From Acidobacteriota bacterium (lineage in GTDB: Bacteria > Acidobacteriota > Terriglobia > Terriglobales > Acidobacteriaceae): a stretch of DNA of 5,040 nt. Shown here piece by piece: positions 1 to 5,040 of this stretch (positions within the stretch are counted from its first letter, which is position 1; each line of letters begins with the position of its first letter). The stretch is from NCBI GenBank assembly GCA_019510535.1, contig JAEKKE010000010.1:1-5040 (forward strand), written 5' to 3'. The translations under genes and the position numbers were made by a program. Under the pieces are notes generated by a model, which saw nothing but the letters and a program-made list of their open reading frames with translations, did no database searches and was not told the DNA's origin.

Positions 1-283
1 TCGCGCGATTGGCTAGATCAGTCGGTGTGAGGGTATTGCTGCCGCGGACGAAGTCGTCCACACGCGTGAGCCACAACGGCTCGAGCTGCAGCAAATGTCC
101 GGCATTCTCCTGTGCGGACCAGCCGTGTTCGGGCCTGGCAATCAGTCGCTGAGGTGTATGGCATCGCAGTGCCTCCTCCAACCGAGCCGGGGTACCGCGC
201 AGTCGCGCCATCAGGTTCGGTAACAGCTCCTTGGGATATCCAAAGGAAAACTTCCGCTCAAACCACACCGCGATCTGGGTCAT
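1..283 (-). CDS. DinB/YfiT-like family protein, N-terminal part (runs off left edge)
   Basis: This partial gene reads leftward from an ATG at 283-281, and 94 codons lie inside the window with no stop. It begins MTQIAVWFERKFSFGYPKEL. Residues 16-40 look like the first long helix. Residues 54-77 (GWSAQENAGHLLQLEPLW followed by LTRVDD) match the second-helix signature of the DinB/YfiT-like superfamily. His63 in the AGHLL motif is where the first metal-ligating histidine of that family usually sits; the other two expected histidines would lie beyond the edge. Family members are small four-helix proteins that often bind a divalent metal, and some are thiol transferases or hydrolases; the substrate here cannot be inferred. 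The start is well supported by an AGGAGG site 7 bases upstream. The gene diverges from the secreted repeat-protein gene on the plus strand. The family call is from pattern recognition of the motif, and the specific function is unknown. Confidence 0.8.
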   Translation of the reverse strand, partial: MTQIAVWFERKFSFGYPKELLPNLMARLRGTPARLEEALRCHTPQRLIARPEHGWSAQENAGHLLQLEPLWLTRVDDFVRGSNTLTPTDLANRA

Positions 284-290
284 GCCAATC

Positions 291-296
291 CCTCCT
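291..296 (-). promoter_or_regulatory. Shine-Dalgarno site of the DinB-like gene
   Basis: On the minus strand the sequence reads AGGAGG, then 7 bases (GATTGGC), then the ATG. This is a perfect consensus at good spacing. It fixes the start of the edge-truncated gene and is the strongest ribosome binding site in the window. Confidence 0.8.
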
Positions 297-343
297 AAAC
301 TCCGCGAGAGAAGTGTCCGTTACCTTCGGGGTCCAGCGCCATC

Positions 344-372
344 GTTATAAGTAAAAATGCATTCCACATAAA
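344..372 (-). promoter_or_regulatory. Possible promoter of the DinB-like gene (weak)
   Basis: On the minus strand a TATAAC hexamer at 349-344 matches the -10 consensus at 5 of 6 positions. A TTTATG hexamer at 372-367 lies 17 bases upstream but matches the -35 box at only 3 of 6. Transcription would start near 337 and give a leader of roughly 54 bases. The hexamer sits in one of the few AT-rich patches of the intergenic region, and TTATAA at 345-350 is itself palindromic. This is an inference from spacing and consensus only. Confidence 0.25.
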
Positions 373-517
373 CGAGGCAATGGGCTCGCACAACACCTGG
401 AGCAGCTTTTCGTTGCCTTTTGTTGACGAAATTTATTTTCCTCCTCCGCTGCAACATTCCTAAAACGCGAGGGTATGAGGGAGTGGACCGGCCGCATGAA
501 GCGGACACAAAGGTCGC

Positions 518-522
518 AGGAG
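518..522 (+). promoter_or_regulatory. Shine-Dalgarno site of the secreted WxPGxW-repeat protein gene
   Basis: AGGAG lies 8 bases before the ATG at 531. Together with the signal peptide that begins at this ATG, it decides the start against the in-frame TTG 111 bases upstream. Confidence 0.7.
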
Positions 523-530
523 TTTCCCCC

Positions 531-1763
531 ATGTCGCTTCTCTCCCGAGGTCGTACGGTTCTCGTTGCCGGCGCGATGCTGTTCTCCGCAGCCGTTATCC
601 AGGTGCCGCAGAGCCAGGCAGGCGTGTTTATCTCCGTCAACGTTGCTCCGCCGGCATTGCCTGTTTATACGCAGCCGCCGCTACCGGCACCTGGTTACAT
701 CTGGACCCCTGGCTACTGGGCTTATGGTCCTGGAGGCTATTACTGGGTTCCCGGAGTATGGGTTGCGCCTCCGCGTCCGGGCCTGTTGTGGACCCCTGCC
801 TACTGGGGCTGGGAGGGTGGAGCGTATCTCTTCCACCCCGGCTACTGGGGACCGCATGTCGGCTTCTATGGCGGCGTTAACTATGGCTTCGGCTACTTCG
901 GCTCCGGCTTTGGCGGAGGCGAGTGGCGCGGAGGCACCTTCTTCTACAACAGCGCCGCGGCGAACTTCGGCAGTGTTCACGTCACCAATGTCTACGTCAA
1001 TAAGACCGTGATTGTGAACAACACCACCATCAACCGCGTCAGCTATAACGGCGGTAATGGCGGCATCCAGGCGCGTCCGACTCAGTTCGAAGCGAAAGCC
1101 ACGGGCGAGAACCATGTCGTCGCAACCAACGAGCAGATGCAGCACCAGACCTTCGCTTCGCAGAACCGCGCACAGTTCGCCAGCGCGAACGGCGGACGCC
1201 CTGGAGTGACGGCGGCGGCAACTCCAGCCTCGTTCCATGCCAACCCGACGAATGCGGCAGCGGCGGCACGATTCAACCCGAACCAGCGTGAAGCCAATCA
1301 GGACCAGCGCATCGCCAATGGATTGCATAGCGGACAGATGACCTCCGGCGAGGCTGCCCGGGCGGAACGGACACAGGCCAACATCGACCGGCAGGTCCAC
1401 AACGACCGTGTCGCGAACGGTGGCGCACTGACGCCACAGGAGCGGCAACAGGTCAACCGCGAACAGAATGCAGCAAGCCGTCAGATCTACAACGACAACC
1501 ACAATGCCAACCGCGTTGCACCCAACGCCGTGAACAATCGCGAAGCCTATCAGCAGCAGCGGGTGGCCAACGGACTGCGTGATGGGCAGCTCAACTCAGC
1601 GCAGGCCGCACGCGACAATCGCCAGCAGGCTGGAATCGCCCAGCAGGTACACAACGAGCGTGTCGCGAACGGCGGAGCCATGACACCGCAGCAGCGGCAA
1701 CAGATCAATCGCGAACAGAACCACGCAGGACGGCAGATCAACCGCGAGGAGGGACGGCGTTAG
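531..1763 (+). CDS. Secreted YXWGXW-type repeat protein with C-terminal polar tandem repeats
   Basis: The product has 410 residues. Residues 1-30 form a Sec signal peptide: a basic start (SRGR), a hydrophobic core at 10-25, and SQA before a probable cleavage after Ala30. There is no lipobox cysteine, so a soluble or surface-associated exported protein is likely. Residues 56-106 hold four aromatic repeats of the form WxPGxW (WTPGYW, WVPGVW, WTPAYW and the degenerate FHPGYW), spaced 14-15 residues apart. Residues 107-140 are Gly/Tyr/Phe-rich, and 150-178 contain VTNVYVNKTV and NRVSYNGGNGG, a segment I recall from other YXWGXW proteins. Residues 251-410 are two tandem Gln/Asn/Arg-rich repeats. 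The gene is probably monocistronic, with its own ribosome binding site and a strong terminator behind it. The molecular role of this family is not established; cell-surface or envelope association is a guess. No enzyme motif is visible. Confidence 0.87.
   Translation: MSLLSRGRTVLVAGAMLFSAAVIQVPQSQAGVFISVNVAPPALPVYTQPPLPAPGYIWTPGYWAYGPGGYYWVPGVWVAPPRPGLLWTPAYWGWEGGAYLFHPGYWGPHVGFYGGVNYGFGYFGSGFGGGEWRGGTFFYNSAAANFGSVHVTNVYVNKTVIVNNTTINRVSYNGGNGGIQARPTQFEAKATGENHVVATNEQMQHQTFASQNRAQFASANGGRPGVTAAATPASFHANPTNAAAAARFNPNQREANQDQRIANGLHSGQMTSGEAARAERTQANIDRQVHNDRVANGGALTPQERQQVNREQNAASRQIYNDNHNANRVAPNAVNNREAYQQQRVANGLRDGQLNSAQAARDNRQQAGIAQQVHNERVANGGAMTPQQRQQINREQNHAGRQINREEGRR
696..848 (+). repeat. 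Four WxPGxW aromatic protein repeats
   Basis: The codons for residues 56-106 encode YIWTPGYW, YYWVPGVW, LLWTPAYW and YLFHPGYW. Starts are 14, 15 and 14 residues apart. The last unit has lost its first Trp to Phe and the third has Pro-Ala in place of Pro-Gly. This is the hallmark of YXWGXW-type exported proteins. The spacers are rich in Gly and Pro, so the array probably forms a compact aromatic turn-rich domain rather than helices. Confidence 0.8.
1281..1763 (+). repeat. Tandem 84-residue (252-bp) coding repeat, second copy truncated
   Basis: Copy 1 covers 1281-1532 (residues 251-334) and copy 2 covers 1533-1763 (residues 335-410). The offset is exactly 252 bases. My hand alignment gives about 47 identical residues in the first 72, with some perfectly conserved stretches at base level such as CGTGTCGCGAACGG. 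Each copy also contains two related half-units, each opening with R[IV]ANG (Arg at 260, 293, 344 and 377; spacing 33, 51, 33). Each half-unit then has a (M/L)T/N-x-x-(E/Q) turn and ends in a Gln/Arg-rich helix-like stretch with RQ-V/I-(H/Y)ND or a variant of it. The second copy ends in NREEGRR instead of the NHNANRVAPNAV linker. Confidence 0.85.
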
Positions 1764-1806
1764 CACTTCCCTCCCACGCCTCAACCCCTTTGTACCGATA
1801 GAAACA

Positions 1807-1841
1807 AGGGCCGCGGTCTCAGCCGCGGCTCTTCTTCTTTT
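1807..1841 (+). terminator. Rho-independent terminator after the secreted repeat protein gene
   Basis: A hairpin with AAGGGCCGCGG paired to CCGCGGCTCTT (one G-U pair) and loop TCTCAG is followed by the pyrimidine run CTTCTTTT. The hairpin begins 43 bases after the stop of the repeat-protein gene. The hairpin and T-rich tail overlap the last codons of the convergent DUF429 gene, which ends at 1819. Read on the minus strand the hairpin is followed only by CTTGTTTCT, so termination in that direction would be weaker if it occurs. Confidence 0.8.
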
Positions 1842-2715
1842 GTGTTGCTTGCAGGTCGGGCGCCCACGTCCAGCCCTCCATCGCATGCAGTGGATCGCGC
1901 GGCTGAATAAGGCGTGGAAACTGGTCACGCCGTTCGACCATCACCATCATGCTGACCAAGGCATCGAAGGCGTCTTCCCCGGCACGGGCCGTCTGCAGCA
2001 CACCGCGTGGCAGAGCGGCATAGGCTGGATCTTCTTTCCGTTTGCGCAGCAGATACTCCGCACGCTTCTCCGGGTTCGACTTGTGCACCGGCCCGGTATT
2101 GAGCCGCGTGTACATCTCCACCACGAGCGGCAGCTTTGGCCGGTCGAAGGGCCAAACGGAAAAGCCTGCTTCGCGTAGTTGCAGCAGCACCGGCATGCCG
2201 CGCAGCGATGCCGTGCCTACCGAACCGGAGCCGCCGATCTGGAAGACGGATTTGGGGGTGATGCCTTTTACCCGTAACGCGCGCTCTTCTTCCGGAATAA
2301 GCGCAACCAGCTTGCAGTCAATATCAGTCGCGCGCAGCATGCGATGCAGCCGATCTCCGGAGAACTCCACGGGCCGCTTGTGCGGCTTGCCCCAGAAGCG
2401 GCGGTCTTCACACTCGCGCGAGAGCCAGCGCTCACCGTGCTGTTCGGCTACCAACCGCCAGAACTCCGGAGCGCTCTCCATCTCCAACTCGCGAAGAAAC
2501 CATGCGGGGAAGGAAAAACAAAAATCGAAGCCCACGACCAGCGATGGGTCGGCCTTTGCCAGCTTGATCAGCCACTCTGCCGTCTCCTGCCGCGTGCGGC
2601 CGTTGGTCAGCGTGACTTTACCGTTGTGCCAGCGAGCGGCGTAGATGTGACGACGCTGTCCGGCAGTATCGATGCGGCCTGACCAGTCGATCGCGATGAC
2701 CTGCGAAACGCTCAT
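1819..2715 (-). CDS. DUF429 family protein, predicted RNase H-fold nuclease-like
   Basis: The product has 298 residues and no signal peptide, so it is cytoplasmic. The acidic motifs expected of the DUF429 RNase H-like fold appear in order. The first strand is VIAIDWSG with Asp10, then VVGFDFCFSFP with Asp64, then LPLVVEMYTRL with Glu200, and a C-terminal helix GEDAFDALVSMMVM with Asp248 and Asp251. These positions resemble the catalytic acidic cluster of RNase H-fold enzymes, but activity and substrate are not demonstrated for most of this family. The middle section (residues 85-160) is rich in charged residues and includes RRFWGKPHKRP. The ATG overlaps the recX stop as ATGA, so translation is probably coupled to recX. 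The tail KKKSRG is encoded by the complement of the terminator of the convergent gene. The fold call is from motifs; a nuclease role is inference. Confidence 0.8.
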   Translation of the reverse strand: MSVSQVIAIDWSGRIDTAGQRRHIYAARWHNGKVTLTNGRTRQETAEWLIKLAKADPSLVVGFDFCFSFPAWFLRELEMESAPEFWRLVAEQHGERWLSRECEDRRFWGKPHKRPVEFSGDRLHRMLRATDIDCKLVALIPEEERALRVKGITPKSVFQIGGSGSVGTASLRGMPVLLQLREAGFSVWPFDRPKLPLVVEMYTRLNTGPVHKSNPEKRAEYLLRKRKEDPAYAALPRGVLQTARAGEDAFDALVSMMVMVERRDQFPRLIQPRDPLHAMEGWTWAPDLQATQKKKSRG

Positions 2716-3254
2716 TCCATCTCGTCCAGACTTTCAACCTCGGCCAGCACATCGTCGCTGGCCTTCAGTTCCTTGAGCGCCGCAAATATAGTGCCGGTGG
2801 AGAAACCGGCCGCAGCCAGCCGGCGTACGATCCGTGCCGACTCTTTTTCATTGGTCGGCGCCGCAATCCGCTTCTTCCGAAGATGCTCGCGGGCCAGATC
2901 CAGCTCTTTCACGTCTTCGAAGGCTGCCGTGAGTGTCTGCTCGATCAGAGGAGACGCAATCCCCTTCTGCCGCAGATCGTTGGCGATGCGGCGTTTGCCG
3001 AAGGCCTGGTTTTCCTGCCGAAGCCGGGTGAAGTCGGCGGCAAAGCGCGGATCGGAGAGGTAGCGCATCTCTTCCAGCCGTGCAATCACCCTGCTGATCT
3101 TTGCTTCGCCCTCAGTGGAGTCTTCCACGCGGGCTTTCATCAGCTTCTTCAGCTCGGCCACGGTACGCATGCGGCGGCCCAGGGCGGCGGCAGCGTAGTC
3201 CAGCAGCTCGGTTTCACTCATTGGTTCGCGCGGCTTGGGTTTACGGAATGGCAT
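2712..3254 (-). CDS. recX: RecX family regulatory protein
   Basis: RecX binds RecA filaments and, in the studied bacteria, limits or modulates their extension during recombination and the SOS response. The 180-residue product has the usual size and the all-helical layout of three tandem three-helix repeats, at about residues 15-62, 63-112 and 115-166. Diagnostic stretches are AELKKLMKARVE, ARLEEMRYLSDPRFAADFTR (residues 58-77) and FGKRRIANDLRQKGI (residues 85-99); the last two are the most conserved parts of the family. It is followed directly by the DUF429 gene with an ATGA overlap. recA is not in the window, which is common in bacteria where the two are unlinked. The start is uncertain. Neither the ATG at 3254 nor the internal ATG at 3221 (Met12) has a clear Shine-Dalgarno site; I kept the longer form. 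A TAGAAT hexamer lies just upstream of 3254. Confidence 0.92.
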   Translation of the reverse strand: MPFRKPKPREPMSETELLDYAAAALGRRMRTVAELKKLMKARVEDSTEGEAKISRVIARLEEMRYLSDPRFAADFTRLRQENQAFGKRRIANDLRQKGIASPLIEQTLTAAFEDVKELDLAREHLRKKRIAAPTNEKESARIVRRLAAAGFSTGTIFAALKELKASDDVLAEVESLDEME

Positions 3255-3265
3255 CGGCGTTAGGA

Positions 3266-3280
3266 AATTCTAGAAGAATT
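3266..3280. repeat. Perfect 6-3-6 inverted repeat in the recX-lepB divergent region
   Basis: AATTCT, a 3-base spacer AGA, and AGAATT form a perfect inverted repeat 11 bases upstream of the recX start. It contains the minus-strand hexamer TAGAAT (3272-3267), which matches a -10 box at 5 of 6 positions. A protein bound here could block recX transcription, but the 15-bp size and AT-rich composition also fit chance or a plain promoter. There is no good -35 hexamer upstream (GGTACC at the 17-base spacing). Confidence 0.35.
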
Positions 3281-3355
3281 GACGGACAGGGTACCGGATC
3301 GCCCCTCGGAGCCGCCCCTTTGACCCTTCCGGAGACCCGACCAGTTACACTTGCT

Positions 3356-3361
3356 GAGGAG
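3356..3361 (+). promoter_or_regulatory. Shine-Dalgarno site that decides the lepB start (TTG)
   Basis: GAGGAG is followed by 9 bases and then TTG at 3371. The other in-frame options are an ATG at 3248, which lacks such a site and overlaps recX, and a TTG at 3320 with only GGAG about 9 bases ahead. This site therefore favours the TTG at 3371. Confidence 0.65.
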
Positions 3362-3370
3362 AAAGTTCCT

Positions 3371-4168
3371 TTGCCAAACGAAGAGCAGCAGCCTGAAGAA
3401 CAAAAGCGCGAAGAGACCCTGCTCGAAAGCATTGCCTCCATCGCCAGTGTTCTGGCCGTGGGTCTCTTCGTCATGACGTTTATCTTCCAGAACTTTGAGA
3501 TCCCCTCAGCCTCCATGGTGAAGACGTTGCTGATCGGCGACCATGTTCTGGTCGACCGTGTCACGCTGGCTCCGCAGAGCAAGTGGATGCCGCTGGTGCA
3601 CTACCGCCAGCCCCACCGCGGCGATGTCTTCGTCTTCCTGAAGCCCGGTTGGCCCGATCTGTTCCTGGTCAAGCGTCTGGTTGGCGTGCCCGGCGACAAG
3701 ATTCATCTGCGCAACGGCATTCTGTACATCAACGGCGTTCAGCAGAACGAGTCCTACATCTCCAAGCCCGGCGACCGCGACGAGAACGGAAACATCCGCG
3801 AGTATCAGGAGTTCCGCGACGACTTCCCGCTCTATCCTCCGCCGTCCTTCATGTCCTCAGAAGACGTTCCCGGTGTCTGGCGTGAAGATCTTCCCTCCCA
3901 CATCCAGGGAGAGGATCTCGTTGTTCCTCCGGGCAAAGTCTTCGCCATGGGCGACAACCGCCTGGACTCGCTGGACAGCCGCTTCTGGGGCTTTGTCCCC
4001 ATGGAAAACATAGTTGGCCGGCCCATGTTCGTCTATTGGTCGTTCGAGACTCCGGCAGACCAGATCAATAAGCAGACGGTCGGCGACCGCATCAGCTTCG
4101 CGGGCCACGTGATTCTGCACTTCTTCGACGAGACGCGCTGGAAGCGTACGCTGCACCTGGTGAAGTAG
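3371..4168 (+). CDS. lepB: Signal peptidase I
   Basis: This membrane-bound Ser/Lys protease (family S26) cuts signal peptides from exported proteins on the outer face of the inner membrane. With the TTG start the product has 265 residues. The N-terminus is acidic and Gln-rich (residues 4-19), followed by a single membrane segment at about 21-40. The conserved boxes are all present: IPSASM with nucleophile Ser48, RGDVFVF at 83-89, VKRLVGVPGDKI with general base Lys101, and MGDNRLDSLDSRFWGFVP (193-210). Between the Lys box and the GDN box lies a long polar stretch (about 127-185, containing ENGNIREYQEF and YPPPSF). It would sit in the non-catalytic part of the periplasmic domain and is typical, as far as I recall, of acidobacterial enzymes. 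An ATG at 3248 would add 41 residues with no family similarity, so I prefer 3371. The gene is the first of a pair with the AsmA-family gene, whose ATG directly follows its stop. Confidence 0.95.
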   Translation: MPNEEQQPEEQKREETLLESIASIASVLAVGLFVMTFIFQNFEIPSASMVKTLLIGDHVLVDRVTLAPQSKWMPLVHYRQPHRGDVFVFLKPGWPDLFLVKRLVGVPGDKIHLRNGILYINGVQQNESYISKPGDRDENGNIREYQEFRDDFPLYPPPSFMSSEDVPGVWREDLPSHIQGEDLVVPPGKVFAMGDNRLDSLDSRFWGFVPMENIVGRPMFVYWSFETPADQINKQTVGDRISFAGHVILHFFDETRWKRTLHLVK

Positions 4169-5040
4169 ATGTCTGAGATCGGCGCACAACCGAAGCGTTC
4201 GCTGCGTCGGCGCATCGCCATGGCTCTTGGGCTGATCGTTCTTGTGCTGGTAGCCATCTTTGCGCTGCCCATGATCAACGTGGGCCGCTATCGCCTGCGG
4301 GTCGCGCAGAGCATCAGCGAGGCCATCGGACGGCCGGTGCACATCGACAACATCACCCTGAGCATGCTGCCCACGCCCGGCTTAACGCTGGAGAACTTTG
4401 TCATCAGCGAGGATCCGGAGTTCGGCTCAGAGCCGGTGATGCGCGCCAACCAGGTCCACGTGACTCTTCGTTTGAGCTCGCTGTGGCGGCGAAAGCTGGA
4501 GGCCTCCTCCATCTCGCTGACAGAGCCCAGTGTGAACCTGGTTCGCGCCGAGAATGGCCGCTGGAACCTGCAGGCAATCCTGATGCATGCCACGCAGGTG
4601 GACGCCGCTCCTACAGCGCAGCCCAAGGCCGGTGCCAAGCCCCGTTTTCCCTACATCGAAGCCACCAGCGCCCGCGTCAACCTGAAGCTGGGCAATGAGA
4701 AGACGCCGTTCTCTCTTACCGAGGCCGAGTTTGCGCTCTGGCTGCCGAATCCGGATGAGTGGCGCATCCGCTTGGAGGCGCATCCCTCGCGTACCGACAC
4801 CGATGCGAGCGACACTGGCGTTCTGCGGGTCGAAGGCACGCTGAAACACGCGGACAACTTCAGCCAGGTTCCGATCGACCTGCATGGCGTATGGACCAAA
4901 GCCCAGCTCGGCGAGACCAGTAAGGTACTGACCGGAGCCGATGCCGGCCTGCGCGGAACCCTCGAATGGGGAGCTAACGTCAAGGGCACCTTCGCCGAGT
5001 CCAACGTGCAGACCTGGATCAAGCTGGAAGGCCTTCGCCG
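4169..5040 (+). CDS. AsmA family protein, N-terminal part (runs off right edge)
   Basis: The gene begins with ATG immediately after the lepB stop (TAGATG) and stays open for 290 codons to the window edge. Residues 9-15 are basic (KRSLRRR) and 16-35 form one membrane segment, giving the usual AsmA topology: inner-membrane anchor and large periplasmic body. The AsmA N-terminal domain is clear in VAQSISEAIGRPVHIDNITL (45-64), PGLTLENFVISEDPEFG (70-86), and the stretch from SLWRRKLEASSISLTEPSVN to GRWNL (104-134). A Pro/Ala/Lys-rich linker (145-160) leads to further beta-rich sequence from about 161. AsmA-like proteins are related to the bridge-like lipid transport proteins and are tied to outer-membrane lipid homeostasis; the role of this paralogue is inferred only. 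GGTGA 5 bases before the ATG is a modest ribosome site, so translational coupling to lepB is likely. Confidence 0.88.
   Translation, partial: MSEIGAQPKRSLRRRIAMALGLIVLVLVAIFALPMINVGRYRLRVAQSISEAIGRPVHIDNITLSMLPTPGLTLENFVISEDPEFGSEPVMRANQVHVTLRLSSLWRRKLEASSISLTEPSVNLVRAENGRWNLQAILMHATQVDAAPTAQPKAGAKPRFPYIEATSARVNLKLGNEKTPFSLTEAEFALWLPNPDEWRIRLEAHPSRTDTDASDTGVLRVEGTLKHADNFSQVPIDLHGVWTKAQLGETSKVLTGADAGLRGTLEWGANVKGTFAESNVQTWIKLEGLR

Larger units (their letters stand above)
284..530. other. Divergent intergenic region (247 bp)
   Basis: The region separates the leftward DinB-like gene from the rightward secreted-protein gene, so it should hold promoters for both. An AT-rich patch at 345-372 and another at 418-440 stand out against the GC-rich surroundings. 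For the rightward gene, TTGCCT at 413-418 with TATTTT at 434-439 has a spacer of only 15 bases. TTGACG at 423-428 has no acceptable -10 partner at 16-18 bases. I found no convincing hairpin, riboswitch-like structure or small gene. An open reading frame continues upstream of 531 to a TTG at 420, but it lacks a ribosome binding site and would bury the signal peptide. Confidence 0.5.

Noticed and set aside
420..530. Upstream in-frame extension of the secreted repeat protein to a TTG at 420
   Set aside because: It has no ribosome binding site, would put 37 residues before a clear signal peptide, and an AGGAG site marks the ATG at 531.
681..1502. A 273-codon open frame on the minus strand opposite the secreted repeat protein
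   Set aside because: It lies wholly antisense to a gene with a signal peptide, motif repeats and a conserved 84-residue repeat period. Its own translation shows no recognisable domain, so it is a codon-bias shadow.
1938..1950. CATCACCATCAT run resembling a histidine tag
   Set aside because: On the real coding strand it encodes part of the Met/Val stretch SMMVMV in the C-terminal helix of the DUF429 protein.
3279..3307. TTGACG at 3279-3284 as a -35 box for lepB
   Set aside because: The sequence 16-18 bases downstream is GC-rich with no -10-like hexamer.
3320..3351. TTGACC at 3320 with TACACT at 3346 as a lepB promoter
   Set aside because: The spacer is 20 bases and the implied transcription start would fall on the ribosome binding site at 3356-3361.
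3101..3370. Open frame upstream of lepB reaching back into recX antisense sequence
   Set aside because: The translated stretch is not signal-peptidase-like and overlaps a well-supported recX gene; it is only an absence of stops in GC-rich DNA.

Overview
The window looks like chromosomal DNA from a GC-rich free-living bacterium, most likely an acidobacterium of the Terriglobus/Granulicella/Edaphobacter kind. That placement is an inference from protein style. The points used are the WxPGxW (YXWGXW-type) exported protein with its NRVSYNGGNGG segment, the long insert in the signal peptidase, and an AsmA-type protein directly behind lepB. No rRNA gene or other taxonomic marker is present. Coding style is even across the window and I see no insertion sequence, tRNA, CRISPR array or prophage gene.

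Layout from left to right. (1) Bases 1-283, minus strand: the N-terminal part of a DinB/YfiT-like four-helix protein that runs off the left edge, with a strong Shine-Dalgarno site. (2) Bases 284-530: a divergent intergenic region with only weak promoter-like sequences. (3) Bases 531-1763, plus strand: a secreted 410-residue protein made of a signal peptide, four aromatic WxPGxW repeats, a Gly/Tyr-rich segment and two tandem 84-residue polar repeats. (4) Bases 1807-1841: an intrinsic terminator for that gene, which also overlaps the last codons of the convergent gene. (5) Bases 1819-3254, minus strand: a two-gene operon, recX followed by a DUF429 gene, overlapping as ATGA. (6) Bases 3255-3370: a short divergent region with a perfect 6-3-6 inverted repeat beside the recX start. 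(7) Bases 3371-5040, plus strand: lepB (signal peptidase I) followed with zero spacing by an AsmA-family gene that runs off the right edge.

Functionally, the right-hand pair belongs to envelope biogenesis: the signal peptidase matures exported proteins, and AsmA-like proteins are inner-membrane-anchored periplasmic proteins linked to lipid and outer-membrane homeostasis. The recX/DUF429 pair points to nucleic-acid metabolism: a RecA modulator coupled to a predicted RNase H-fold protein. The secreted repeat protein would be a LepB-type substrate. I found no clearly new defence or mobile system. The points most worth a second look are the modular repeat architecture of the secreted protein, the recX-DUF429 coupling, and the compact overlapping gene boundaries.
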